Shown piece after piece: positions 33,688-46,600 of a stretch of DNA of 64,000 nt; the stretch's first letter is position 1, and every line of letters starts with the position of its first letter. A model generated the notes under the pieces. It saw only the letters and a list, made by a program, of their open reading frames with translations. It searched no databases and was not told the origin of the DNA. Both the position numbers and the translations under genes were made by a program. Source of the DNA: Dermatemys mawii (Eukaryota; Chordata; Testudines; Dermatemydidae). The stretch is taken from positions 3,435,235 through 3,499,234 of the forward strand of contig ML677385.1 of the NCBI GenBank assembly GCA_007922305.1, read 5' to 3'.

Positions 33688-36600
33688 TGTATCAAACTGA
33701 TCTTATTCACTGGGAATGCTGCTGTATTTATAGTTCTCCATATCAATGCAAGGCATAAGATATGCCAAATGATAAGGTTCAGGCTTCTAGAAGTATTACA
33801 TATAAGATACCTACCTCCAAAGAGGTTGTGATGATTAATTACTTAATATTTTTAGCACACTATGCCTATATCACATGCTAGTAGGTGAGGGCTTTTGGGA
33901 CTGAATATTATAAGACTTAGGCATAGTATTTTAGGACTGTAATGTGGAGGTGGACATTCATATTTTCTCTCAAAGTTTGGTGGTTTTCCAGAGAGCACGC
34001 TAATTAGACAAAGTAGAAGATCTTGGGATATACAGGTGAAACAGGTGAAAATGTTTCTAGTGATAACTGAAAGCTAATTAATATCCTTGCTTATCAATTG
34101 GCCAGCAGATAGTGTGAAGCTTATTAACAGAGAGACTGAGAAAGCAACAATGCTTTTTGGTTTGGAGTCACAGAACTTGCCAGAGCTGGGGCGCACTAAC
34201 AATAGTGCAAAGCCTGATACAGTTCTTTACTTTGATTATATTTTCTCCTAATCGAGGTCAACACTCTTGATAAAGAAAAATTCTAATTAAATACATGCAT
34301 ATATAGAAGAAAAAGGAGGGAGAAAATCCTGTATGTTCAAAAACTGAACAGTCACTGTATCACTCAGTGAACATTTTCAACTGCATCTCAGCATGTTAAA
34401 ATACGCCGTGTTGCTAACTCTCAGACTTATGACATTGCGGTGCTCTTCTTAAATCCTCAGCTGCTGGAATCATGTGATTGTGAGAATCTCTGCTTACTCT
34501 TTTTTTTAAAAAAATTAAAGTTTCTAGCTGTCTTGGTTGCTGAGTAAAGCTTGAACATGTGAAATCTAAATCTAAATCTAAAGGCACAAAACCAAAAGAC
34601 AAATAAAAAAACCCCAAATGTCTTATTTTAAAAAATTTGACTGTTTTAAAGCTAGTCTTGTGATTTTGATGGGGGCACATGATTCATGATTTTTGCCCCT
34701 TGGGGAATTGGCAAACAAAGGAGTGATTCTCTTCTCAGACCAGTTTTACACTAATACCTTTGGCTTGAGTGAAGTTATTTCTGCCCTGCCCTAGTGTAAG
34801 TGACAGAAGTGGGCTAAAAGTATCCAGTTGCTGAAAGGAGACAGAGAGATTGCTTGCTTGTAGCTAATCAGTGTAGTGACACTGTATCTTATACACTTAA
34901 CCTCTACTGCTGGACTGACTGGCTAATGTAATAGCACACTGAAAAACTAAGGACCATAATACTTGTGAAGAGCCTTATGGAGTTTTGCTGCCAACAGCCT
35001 GATACTTTTGCTGGCTACTTGAGTAGCTCAAAACATAGAGGTAAAAATGAATAGCAAAGCTGATCCATTCTGTTAACAGGTCAGTTGTTTGTTTGTTTGT
35101 TACCCAAACCAGAATGGTCATTAGAAAAGAAATCCAGCTTTATATTTATGGATAGGATTTTAAGCTTATTGGTGAAGACTTTAAAAAGTGATTAGTAGTT
35201 TTACGGGCCCAACCTGAGATGTCAGAAAGGAGCCTGATTAGAGTGTGGGTGCTCAGCATTTTCTGAAAAAGTTGTCTCAAGTTGGGCACTCAAAGTCACT
35301 AGTCTCTTCTGAAACCTCTGGCTGTAGGTCTCACACTTATGTTGGCCCTTTATTGAGGTGATATGACAAGTAAATCATAAATTATGCACAATGTAGTTTA
35401 TCTTTCTTATTGTAAGTGATTAAAATGCTACCATTAATCCATAAGAATGTGATATAAGTAAGTCTTACTGAGCAGCACTGTTTGAAACTATTTCAGTTTT
35501 CAGGCTCTCTTTTTATCAGGCAACAGATAGTCTCATCTGTTTCAGGAAACTAATAAGGCACACTATTACCACAGGCAGGTTCCTTCCCTGGCATGCACTT
35601 GATTTACTAATACAGAGGAGAGATCCAAAAAAATTAGCTGTGGTTCAGCTTAGTTATCTACTGTAACCTAATAGATCATCTTACTGGATATTAACATTTA
35701 TCTGGGATGGGGTTAACAAGTCAGAGCTGGAAATAAGGCAATTAAACAAACAAACAACTCCCCCACCCCAAAAAACCCAACCAAACAGAAAACCCCCCGA
35801 CCAGACTGAGCAGACTCAACCCTATGGTAATAGCCACCACACAAGAGATCTAAACTTGGTTTCCAAGCCCATCCTCTCAATCCCCAAGCTGACAGGTGTC
35901 ACAAAAGTCAGAGAGAGGGCATCTTCTCATGCACTTAAATAATCCTCTCTTGATGAAGCATGAAGGGTCACAGGAAGGTCCTAAAATGTGCTACATCTCA
36001 AAACTACAGTAATGGAGGCCTTTGGTGAAAGAGGAGAAATGGTGGATTTTGTTGCTGACTTTGGCACAAGCATGTGTACTTGGTGTGGGCTAAACTGACT
36101 CATCAGTTCTGGTATGGCAATTCCTATTTCCTATGTTCCTTCTTTTCTGTTGTTCTTGGTATCAAGGTCTCTGCTAACCCCAAGATGTTAAAAATGGCAC
36201 ACAGGAAAATAAAACAGGTCTTATATCAAAAGGAAGAGATCTGAAATGAGGAATTTAGCCAAGATGACTACTGTAGACCCATTTGCTAAATCCTGGATGG
36301 AATGGAAGTGGAAGAAGACAAAATAAGTTTAGGGGACCACTCAGTCTCCCAAGATATTTGGGAATAACAACAACAGTGGGAACAAAAGTGGTGTCATAGA
36401 GACTGAATTGGTGCCAGAAATTTTTTTAAAAAAATTGCTGTCCCTGAACATTAATTGATTCCTTACAGCTAAGCCATTTTCTTTTATGCTGCTCTAGAGT
36501 GTGGTTGAAAATGTATGTAAAAGAAATGTAATCAAAAAGTATTGAATTATTCTATTACCCTAATGTTGCTAGCAGAGGAGTTATGTTGAAGAAATAAGAT

Positions 36601-37719
36601 CAAGACACTTCAAATCTCAAGCAAACTAGAAAAATATACAAAAATCTCTTCCACTGTGGTTATTTTTTATGGATTACCTGATTTGCACTCATTAAGATTT
36701 CTGAATTCTTTTCTGGTGAGTCTAAATAGTAGGGGTTGGGTATTTGGTAAAGTCCTCTTCCAGCAGATAATAATCACTCTTTGCAGATATATACCAATAT
36801 ATTCATTTTCCTGTAGGAAAATGGTTTATCTTGCCATTTTTTTCATCAAGGCTAAATGGGAGGAAACAAATTGAGCCTGCCTCAACTGATGTTCTGAACT
36901 CATTGAAGCCTGCATACCAGACTTGGGGAATTTATTAAATGCTATTTGTGTGGTATATGCTGTACATGTAGGTTTCCTGAATATCCACTGCCAAAAGCAG
37001 TTTAGGTTGGAGAACTTTATTTCAAAGACCTTTTCTCTCTATTTTTTAAAATGGATATGTATTCTATAGTGGTGGTAGTTTGTAAATTTAGTTATTGTTT
37101 CAAAGATTATACTAATTCTTCTGGGAAAGCTTGTTTGTCAGTGATCCATTATAAACCATTTTTTCCTCAGAGGTTATGAATTTAGCCTATGGTGAAGTTC
37201 ACTGGGCATGATTTTACTGGATGTATACTTATTTTTTAAAATAAAGGTTTTTGGTGTATGTTTGTTGTTTAATTGGAACTATAACAATGAATGGGCCTAT
37301 TTTCCTAAGAATTTGAAGAAACTCTAAGAAACTTTCTTTAAACTCATAACACTAAAAGATCATCATGTGTATGAACAAAAATGTTGAGGTGATTATTAAA
37401 CATTATCAGTGTTGGATATTATTTTTTTTAAGTTATACAGGTATTAAAATGCATTAAGTAACTGTAAATATTGCTATAATTGCATTGCTATAATTATCTC
37501 CATAGTCTTTTCTCAAATGGAAGCTTCAATACTGGTTTATATTTGGAGAGATTTTTAGCATCAAGATATGATTCCTTGTGTATAAGCCTCAAAAGTATCT
37601 CCTCAAGAACACCTGGTGCCTTGCCTTCAGAAAATTTCCACCAACCCTTACTGCACCTCTGCCTTCCCCACCCTAGAGAGTTTAATGCAGCATGGTTGTC
37701 ACTCAGAACATCTCCAGTT
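33688..37719. other. Long unassigned AT-rich stretch
   Basis: Four kilobases without a recognised repeat or gene. Small features only: an aaatctaaatctaaatctaa run (34560-34580), gtttgtttgtttg (35083-35096), and A/C-rich sequence at 35750-35800. Frames in this stretch are short and AT-driven. The low density of recent insertions contrasts with the flanking parts. Confidence 0.4.
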
Positions 37720-37855
37720 CTTTCAGAATTTCTTAGACTGGTAAAAGCAGAAGAGATCCACAGAGCATCTAGTCTGACTTCCTGTGTACCACAAGCCACA
37801 GAATTCCACCCAGTTATCCCTGAACTGATCCCAATAACTTGTATTTGACAAAGGC
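37720..37855 (-). mobile_element. CR1 LINE 3' fragment
   Basis: In reverse orientation: gagcatctagtctgacttcc, aagccacagaattccaccca and ccctgaactgatcccaataa match the CR1 3' untranslated region as at 28670-28780. Short and old. The longer frames crossing it on both strands (37480-37949) are not genes. Confidence 0.6.
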
Positions 37856-40094
37856 AAGACTGTTGGGTTTCAGTGAGCAACAATGGCCAAGACTCTAGGT
37901 CTGTCATTTTGATTTTGAATTCAGACTTAGATATATAAAAGGTCCACATTAATATGAAAATGAAGCAGCCTATAATAATTCTTTCTAAACTGATGATTTA
38001 TTTACCCACTAGAAACCCTGCTAAAACACTCTTTGGCAAAGAATGAAATAATTCTGGTAATGAATTTGATTTCAGAAAATTACCTAGTGTGGTATTAATA
38101 AAAATCACTAATTTTCTTCCTGGGTAGTTTAATACAGTATAAAAGAAATTATATCCCTGTTTACCAGCCAATTTAATGTATCATATAGAATCCATAAATG
38201 CATTGACAAACTAAAGCCCTAGTATCACAAAGAGTTACATATGTCTTAACTTTACAAGGTGAGTAGTCCCACTGACATTTAAATCTGTTTCCTAGTTTAA
38301 AAGAACGACTCAATATAGCAGATAATCTTCTAGAACCTATTTGCTTGTTTCCAAGTTGGTTTTCAGTTTTGCAATAGCTGTATTAGATATGCTTGAGTAC
38401 CTTTTTACAGCTGCTTGTTAGGATTCCAATGTTCCTGCAGAAATAGGTAAGACCTTTTGAACTGGGGTAGGAATAAGGGGAATGGAGGGGACTAACACTA
38501 ACAAATCAAAACTGCTAATGCAAAAAGTGCAGTTAAAAGTAAATTCCATCACTTATTGCAATACTATAATCCAGACAATCTGCATTTGTGGAGTAGAAGG
38601 GGGAGGCTGAAAACTATACTGTCTAAAAAGCTTAAATAGCCAATAAAAGAGAGTAATTGGCAATGATATATTACAATTGCTCTAGCCAAAAATAAAAGGG
38701 ATGGGGCAATTTGTATAATTAAAGTTCTCATGGAAATTGTCTGTGATGTTTTTACAGTCCCACCAACACTTTGCAGTACTGGCCTAATAATTAAAAATTC
38801 CTTTGGCTTTCACTGTAATTATAATGATTTGGTTTTAGTGTGCATATCTTAAGTAGGCCTGTATGATTCCATTAGAATCAGCAAATTAACTAGACCATTT
38901 AATTGTTACCACAATTCCTGTAGCCATGTAAACACAGTTGTACAGACATTTTCAATGTTAGTTGGAGATCTATAAAAACAAGGGGCTCCGCTGACTTTTA
39001 GAAACGTCAAAAGAATGAATCACCTTTCATATCTTCAAATGGTAGTAAAGATCAGAAAGACAGAGGAGTAAAGAATAATAGAAGGTAAAAAATGTAGTAT
39101 TGAGGGAGTGGAGATGCCTAATTAAAGTGGGTTCTGTAGAGAAAATTTACTCAAGAAGAATGGTTGAAGCTTAACTAGATGTGGAACACTAAGGTTAAAT
39201 AGACTGTGGTTCTGGGATATCTCCCTTTTTGTCATTATTGCATGTCTAGTCATTAGCCAACCAATACTTTTGATGAATAACAGTATACTTGAGAACAACA
39301 TAGACTAGAGAATCAGTTCCTAAGGACACTAGGTGGAGACACAAAGAAAATAAATCCCACGATTGTATGATCTGAAGGTAAAAAATGTTATACTCATAGT
39401 TATGAAACATTGGAATTCCCACCACTTTAAAACTGGCAGTAAAATAGGTGGTTTTGGTAACTACAAAAAAATAACTCCATGTAGGATGTGCTGGGTAATT
39501 ATTTAAGTATCTTTTTCAAAGCAATTACCATTCTTTAGTTTTATATGAAAAAGAACTTTTTATTCTCTGGCAACTTCTTTTTGAATGTTATATTTTCCAG
39601 TGGTTTCCCATTGAAAAGTTTCAGATTCTTGTTCTACAAAATGTTTGTTTCTGGTTTCCGTCTTTAGCTTTTCATCTCTGCTTTTGTTTCACTGCCATTA
39701 CCTTTCTCACTTTCTCAATCACCACCTTAGCTTTTTTTTCAGCCCATCGTTCTCTATCGTGTGCTTTTGTATTGCTAGGTATGGAATTGCTGTGTACAGT
39801 AGAGCTGATTTCCTTATTTGGAAGGAAACATTGTAGCTAGTTTATTAGGTAGCTTATTTTGTCCCCTGCTAATTAATTAAACATTAACATCAACTTTTGT
39901 AATGAACATATATTGAGTAGATATATGTACTGTAGAGTGACTTCAAATATATCTGCCTGAGTATCAATTGTTAGGCTGAGATTTGCTCTGCTTGAGTGGC
40001 TACCAATGAGAAGTCCTGTGTTTGGCAAAAATCCCCTTAACAAGACCAAATATTTGACTTGCTTTTCCCATTGGCAGACAATGACTTTGAGACC
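37856..40094. other. Unassigned AT-rich DNA
   Basis: Nothing recognised in 2.2 kb. Confidence 0.4.
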
Positions 40095-40225
40095 ATCTGT
40101 TCTAAATGGACTTTGAAAAGAAAAGCACAAAGAAGTGAAGTGACTTGACCCCCAGTTGAATAGTAGGAATTGGAGTCAAGGTCTCCTGAGTCCCTGTCCA
40201 GTATATTTCCCAGCTTTGGTGATCT
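40095..40225 (-). repeat. MIR/CORE-type SINE fragment
   Basis: Reverse orientation: gaagtgaagtgacttgaccc, aattggagtcaaggtctcct and gagtccctgtcca resemble the middle and head of the SINE at 13510-13775. Diverged. Confidence 0.45.
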
Positions 40226-40559
40226 ACTCAGAATGTGAAAAGCATTTGGCATTTGTTTTTAAATTACTGCCACATAACAATTTAAAATTACACAAACAAG
40301 CAACAAATTATATTCATTATGTAGGAATCTGGAAACTAGTGAGCATAGCCAGACTTAACAAGATCTCCTTATTCTATGCTCAACTGGACCGAATTTGGAA
40401 ACACCCCTATGACTACCTGTGATATGAGTAAAATCTCCCCACTGTGGTATGGACAACAAATACAGTAATATGTGAAATGTAATAGAACAGATCCTCTGGT
40501 GATTTCATTCATATATGGTAAATGGCCACATACATTGGGCCAAATTCACCAAGATGGAG

Positions 40560-41600
40560 AGGCCCTGAGACTCTTTGTAACAACCAAATTACTTGTAATC
40601 TTTTTTTGATAAGATTGCAAATTTGGCTGATAAAGTTAAGAGTGCTGATGTAATATACTTCGACTTCCGTAGGGCGTTTGATTTGGTACTGCACAACATT
40701 TTGATTAAAAAAATTAGAATGAAATAAAAATAATATGGCACACATTAAATGGATTAATTGCTAGGTCTCAAAATGTAATTGTAAATTGGGAATCATCATC
40801 AAGTGAGTGACTTTCTAGTGGGGCTCCACAGGGATCAGTTCTTGGCCTTAAGCTAATTAATATTTTTATCAATGACCTAGAAGAAAACATAAAATCATCA
40901 TGAATAAAGTTTGCAGATGACCCAAAAATAGGGGTAGTGGTAAATAAAGAGGAGGACAGGTCACTGATACCGAGTGATCTGGATTACTTGATAAACTGTG
41001 TGAAAGCAAACAATATGAGTTTTAATATGGCTCAATGTAAATTTAAAATTCTAGAAACTAATATTTTTGGCCATACTTACAGCATGGGTGAATCTATCTT
41101 GAGAAGCAGTGATTCTGAAAAAGATTTGTGGGTGGCGGTCAATAATCAGCTGAACATGAGCTCCCAGTGTGACTCTGTGGCCAAAAGGGCTAATACAATT
41201 CTTGGATGCAGAACCAAGGGAATCTCAATTAGGAGTAGAGAGGTTATTTTACCTCTGTATTTGGTACTGGTGTAACCACTGCTGGAATACTATGTCCAGT
41301 TCTGGTGCTCACAGTTCAAGAAGGATGATGATAAATTGGAAAGGATTCAGAGAAGATCCACAAGAATGATTAAGGTTGAAAAACCATACTTTCAGTGGTA
41401 AACTCAGGGAGGCCAGTCTATTTAGCATAACACAGAGAAGGTTTAAAGGATGACTTGATTACACACTTTAAGTACCTACGTGGGAAGAAATATTTAACAA
41501 TGAGTTATTCAGTCTAGCAGAGAAAGGTATGACATGATCCAATGGCTGGAAGTTGAAGCTAGACAAATTCAGACTGGAAATATGATGTACAATTTTAATA
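40560..41600 (+). pseudogene. CR1 LINE ORF2 fragment, RT palm to C-terminus, broken
   Basis: Plus-strand reading gives a degenerate YFDFRRAFDLV block (motif A; the Ser-Lys of FSKAF is changed), then GAPQGSVLGLKLINIFINDL, then FADDPKIG with the catalytic Asp pair of motif C. A long open piece (40937-41275) then has SDSEKDLWVAVNNQLNMSSQ and VAKRANTILGC, and LERIQRRSTRMIKV follows after a stop. This is the reverse transcriptase palm and C-terminal part of a CR1 polyprotein. Several stops and frameshifts separate the blocks, and the 5' half is missing. Confidence 0.9.
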
Positions 41601-41608
41601 GTGTAGGT

Positions 41609-41892
41609 CAGGCGTTGGCAGCCTTTCAGACGTGGTGTGCCGAGTCTTCATTTATTCACTCTAATTTAAAGTTTCACGTGCCAGTAATACATTTTTAGAA
41701 GGTTTTTTTCTATGTCTATAATATATAACTTGTATGTAAAGTAAATAAAATATTTAAGAAGTTTCATTTAAAATTAAATTAAAATTAAATTAAAATGCAG
41801 AGCCCCCCCAGACTGGTGGCCAGGACCCGGGAAGTGTGAGTGCTGCTGAAAATCAACTCGTGTGCCACCTTCGGTGTAAGTATTAACCACTG
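41609..41892 (-). mobile_element. hAT-type MITE related to 1794-2103, decayed
   Basis: In the opposite orientation to the copy at 1794 it carries caggcgttggcagcctttca, atgcagagcccccccagact and ggtggccaggacccgg. The far end is diverged (accttcggtgtaagta ... accactg), and no target duplication is visible. It lies directly behind the CR1 relic ending near 41600. Confidence 0.7.
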
Positions 41893-43599
41893 GCACAGTT
41901 TACAGAGGGTTGTTGTGTATTGTCCATTTCTGGCCTGGGCTAAAGGGAGAGAAGTGAGTGGAGTGATCCACAATTAGAGAAACTTTTTTCAATTTGATAG
42001 GCAAAGATCTACAAGTTGGTAATTAGGCCTGTACTTTTGCATGTCTTCGAATGCTGGGCACTAAGGCAGAGATAGTAGCAATTCTTGCATAGCAGTGGAA
42101 ATATAATGTCAAGGTGAATGCTTGGAGTTAGAAGGATGGAACATATTCAGAACAAATGAATTAGGGGACCCTGAAGGTGGTATCAGTTATAGAAAAGCTG
42201 AGAGAATCCAGGCTTAGAGGGTTTGGGAATGTGAACAGAAGATTGGAAGAATATATAGGAAATAGGTGGTAGACTTAGAATAGAGGGCCAGAGAAGGGCT
42301 AAAGACCCAAAACCAAATTAATGGATGTCATACAAAAGGATCTGATTAGCTGAGATGTTTCTGAGGAAATGTTTCAAACCAAACTGGAATGGAGAATAAA
42401 GTCTTGAAGAGCCAATCTCATATGGGACCAAAACTAGCATTACAGAAACCCATTGGTACACTCTGCAGTGGCTTGTACCCTCATTGGTTTATTCAAGAAA
42501 GTACATATTCCCTGCCATTTTAAAGTCTTGTTTCATTTTCCATTTTCTGAGCCTTCACAAGTGTTTAGTGATTAGAGTTGACGGTGGCCAAATACTAGCA
42601 AATAATTCCACATAGATCCAGGTTTGAATAGAAAAACAGTCAAAAATATGTGTATATACAAGAAATAAAATGGGAATTTGATGACATTGGAGTTACTCAG
42701 ATTTTTGTATGTGTGTGTTTGTGTTTGTAGTGACTGGCCACCCTTCAGTCCCTATCTTTCTTTCATTGCTTTAGAAGCATCTCTTCTAAAGCATCTCTGT
42801 TAAAACTGCAAGCAACTAAAACAGAACAAAAACATTTACAACCACTTCCTCCCTCTAACTAATGAATTTGTTTTGTAAGATTATGCTTAGTATGGTATTG
42901 CTTACTCCTTTAGTACTAGCAATACATAATGCAAAAGTGGAAGACTTATTTACAAAAGCCATCTCTAGATGGAATCTGTCATGCTTTCAGCTCAGGAGAT
43001 CAGCATAGTTCGACCTCTCTGTTGAATTTTTTTTTCCCCACTCTCAACCATTGGTTCTCAGATGGCACAGGGCTGTTGCACTTCACATTTATCAAAAAAT
43101 ATGTACTGTTATAACAAATGTGGAGATATTTTGCTTGAGAAAAAATCATAATTAGTTGGAAATCTTTGGAAAATACTTGTGCAGAAAAAAATTGATATTT
43201 ATGTAATCCTTAACAGCTAAGATCATGTCATAATATTTTAGAGTGGAGACGTACAGGACATCTAAATCAATATAATTAGAATATTCTGAGGACTGAGCAA
43301 AACAATCAATATTGCAGCATGGCTTATTTATTTGTCTCCTATGGTAGCATTACAGATTCTGATATGCATATTAGAGAGACATAGAAACATATCCATAGTG
43401 AGATCTAAGACTATTATTTCATATTGATACATGGAAGGATATATGGGCATGAGTCTTGTTAAACAAGGATGAGAACTGTACAAAGATTGTTTTTCTCACT
43501 GTTATTTTGTCCTGCTCCTATCCCTGCATTTGTTTGGTTTTGTTCATGCTGCACCTCATCATAATCAAGATTATAGGTTTCTTGAGGCCCTGTCTTTTT
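41893..43599. other. Unassigned DNA
   Basis: No repeat family recognised. A perfect 10-bp hairpin (gctttagaag / cttctaaagc) with a 5-base loop lies at 42768-42792. Short frames near 42929 and 43456 are not convincing. Confidence 0.4.
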
Positions 43600-43676
43600 A
43601 GTTCATATTTGTACAGTGTCACACACAAAGGACACCTACTGAGGCCTCTAAGTATTACCATAATGCAAATAATGTA
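43600..43676 (-). repeat. L3-like LINE 3' fragment
   Basis: The phrase tatttgtacagtgtcacaca, then gaggcctctaagtattacca and taatgcaaataat, is the reverse complement of the L3-like 3' region at 2505-2630. Confidence 0.5.
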
Positions 43677-44872
43677 AACTATTCCATGTTTATCCAGTAT
43701 GGCGGTTTCCATGTTCTTCATTGTAAGGTCCTTCATTACGTGCGATAAATCAAACAACTTGTAACGGACAGAACTCTTAAGTTATCTGTGGGCAGCAGGT
43801 ATTGTTGTGCATTCAGGACAAGAGATGTAATAGAAAAAAAGCTGTAGTTACGGTATTAGTTTCAATTGCTGCAGAGGATTGATGAGTTATATGGGGTTAA
43901 TGTTTAGTTAGACATTTTGGTAGGTTTTTCAGTTATGTTCTAATTAGAATTAAAGCTCTTCATGCTAATTGTCAGCTCAGTTAAGATCTGATCAAGTTCA
44001 CATTGAAGTCAATGGGAACTGGATCACCTCCTAAATCAGCAAATACAGTTATGCACATCTTTGAAGTAACAGGACACTCCACCCTCTCTGGCATTTTTTA
44101 CCTGTTGCCAGTGACTTACAAGACCATGTGGCACACTAAAAAGGTCTGAGAGCAGCCATTCCCTCCCACCCCCCATTAAAAATGGACTGTTTAAGCAGGA
44201 GCTAATTCTCAGACCCTCTTGCTTAGTTTTATCTGAATCACCCAAAGCTCAAAGCCACAAAAGAATAAATCAGCACTATTCATTTTTGGAGTCCACATAA
44301 TTGTGTGTGTCTGTGTGAGAGAGTGAGCATCCTTCTTTTCTATAGTGCAGTGTAGTGAATTTGGAGAATGTCCAAAGTTAGGGTTACCAAAGAATTTAGT
44401 ATTTAATTAAAAAAAGGTGTTTCCTGAATGGAAATTAAATTCTAGGGTTCCAAGCTTCCCATTTTCTTTCCAAAAACACTGATGTTTCTTCTTTTAAAAT
44501 GACTGTGCAGCATTGTGAATGTTGATGGCAACAGGAAAAAGAGAGGCCACATGAGGGCAGCAAATACTTAGACTATCTAATCCATAGTACAAGACAGAAA
44601 GTAGAAAAGACAGAGTATATTGATCTCCTGTTTATGTAGCGCGTGATTTCTGGCTGTCTTGCATAGAGCTCTGTTACAAAATTATCACCTCCTGTAAAGG
44701 AGATGGAACATCATTGCTGTGGGTCTCCAAAAGATTACACATTCTTTGTTCTTGCCTGGGTCCCTTTTGAAAAAATGTAAAGGATGGTGTGTGTTTTTTG
44801 TGGGAGAGGGGGTAGAACCATGGAGTTTCCAAATGGGAAAATCATTTTCACGAGGCACTTTTCCACAGCTGT
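43677..44872. other. Unassigned DNA
   Basis: Contains a dispersed-repeat piece at about 43984-44032 (cacattgaagtcaatgggaa). Nothing else recognised. Confidence 0.35.
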
Positions 44873-45122
44873 GGGTACGGCTACACTGGAAACTTCAAAG
44901 CGCTGTTGCAGGAATGCTCCTGCAGCAGCACTTTGAAGTGCGAGTGTGGTCACCTCCATGAGAGAATTAGCTCAGAGCACGGGGAGCCTGGCTCCCAGCG
45001 CAAGGAGCCTGTCCACACTAGCACTTTACAGTGCTCAAACTTGCTGCGCTCAGGGGGGTGATTTTTGACCCCCCTGAGCCAGCAAGTTAGAGTGCTATGA
45101 AATGTAAGCATAGACAAGCCCT
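44873..45122 (+). mobile_element. MITE with internal hairpins
   Basis: The ends gggtacggctacactgg and gcatagacaagccct are weakly inverted. Inside are a near-perfect palindrome at 44892-44938 (ttcaaagcgctg ... cagcactttgaa) and a perfect 12-bp hairpin (gctcaggggggt at 45048-45059, its complement at 45068-45079). No coding content. The frames through it (44719-44961 on both strands) are mirror images of the palindrome and not genes. Confidence 0.7.
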
Positions 45123-46484
45123 GTGTTTCACACGTTCTGTATAAAAGCCTTAGGAAAATATATACAGTAGGATAACAATAACATCTGGTTTGCCAGCATA
45201 AATTTTGTATGTGAGCATGTAATAATCAGATATGTACAAGATAAAGACTATTATAATGCATAAGCACAAGAGGGTCAAACAAAGGTTGCAGAGGAAACTT
45301 TAATTCTGGTATTTCCTAATGTTTAAGCGCTTGACTTTGCAAGCATCACTTTCTTTTAATATAGCAGTTTTCTAGGTTTTTAAAACAAGCTGAAAAAACA
45401 GAAATTGTATTATGTGGGACTATATTTATTTTCACGTGGTTCATTAGCAGGATTAAAACCTTTAGATCTACAGAACAGAACTCTGCCACACAAGCTGACA
45501 GAGCATCTGATAGCAGTAGTAAATTGCCATCCTCTGTGTGGGTCATCCACTGGAGGGAAGTGACACACCTGGGGATTATGCTCTGTAACTACTAAAGCCT
45601 CCTTTCCAATCCCAACCCCTAACACTTCCGCTGCTGGTCCTTTCCCAAGTCTTTCATTTTGTCCTAATCCTAGTATCCCCATGCTTCTCTTGACTCCCCA
45701 TACTCTCCCCCGAGCTACACACACACCATGGTTCTATGTTCTAGTCCTTCCCACCCTTTCTTGGCTACCTGTTCTAGTCTCCTCACAGCCCCTCAGGCAT
45801 GGCTGCTCAGTTTTCTGCATTTTAGTCAGGCCGTTTCCTCCTTTCTGCCTGCCTGACCCCTACTGGAGGTGAGGGGAATTCTGAGAGTCTCCCTTCTCTC
45901 AGTTCCTGTGTTCAGTGCCACAATGGCTTCTAGCTGTAAGAAGGAGCAATTGTAGGAAATGTCCTGTAAAGTCACTGCAGCTTTGGCTGGAAGATGCTCA
46001 GTACAGACAAAATCATTGTAGAATTTAGCTTCCAAACTCAAGCGAGTCTCTACAGAGCATGTGTGATATGTGATTTTCAGAGGTCATAACTTGGTTAAAT
46101 ATAGGTGGATTTTCAAGTGGATGGCAAAAGGCACACCCCTAATACCAGAGTAACACCCACCCCTGCCAAATTTTCAGTCCCTGTTTCAAAGTTCTCAGAG
46201 AAATGGCTGTAAGAATTTTTTTAACATGGACAAAATTATATATTTCCTCCTAAACTTGTTCTGAGAAATAACTGAACTCTCTTGGCTGAAATTCATACAT
46301 ATATATCAGCCTGAGGCAGACATCCAGCATGGAAAACTTTAGCCAAATGGTTAAAGTTTGACAAAGTTGTAAGCAATTGAATATAAGATCTTATAATGAG
46401 AGGTATTGTGTAACCTTAACTAAAGGTGTTCCTACCTGCACCACCTATATTTGCTGTGTTTAAAGGACCTTAACTCTGTGGTCA
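45123..46484. other. Unassigned DNA
   Basis: Nothing recognised. Pyrimidine-rich around 45590-45850. Confidence 0.35.
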
Positions 46485-46600
46485 GAAAATGTTTTACAAA
46501 GATCAATAATTTAAGTCTCTCAATACCCCTGCAAGGTAGGTATGTACTATTCCTATTTTGCAGATGGGAAAACTGAGACCCTCATATTATTGGCCAACAG
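46485..46600 (-). repeat. MIR/CORE-type SINE fragment
   Basis: Reverse orientation: acccctgcaaggtaggtatg and ttttgcagatgggaaaactg, then agaccctc, match the core of the SINE family. Confidence 0.6.

Noticed and set aside
37494..37949. 151-codon antisense frame
   Set aside because: It crosses the boundary of a CR1 3' untranslated fragment, overlaps a 122-codon plus-strand frame, and has no recognisable domain.
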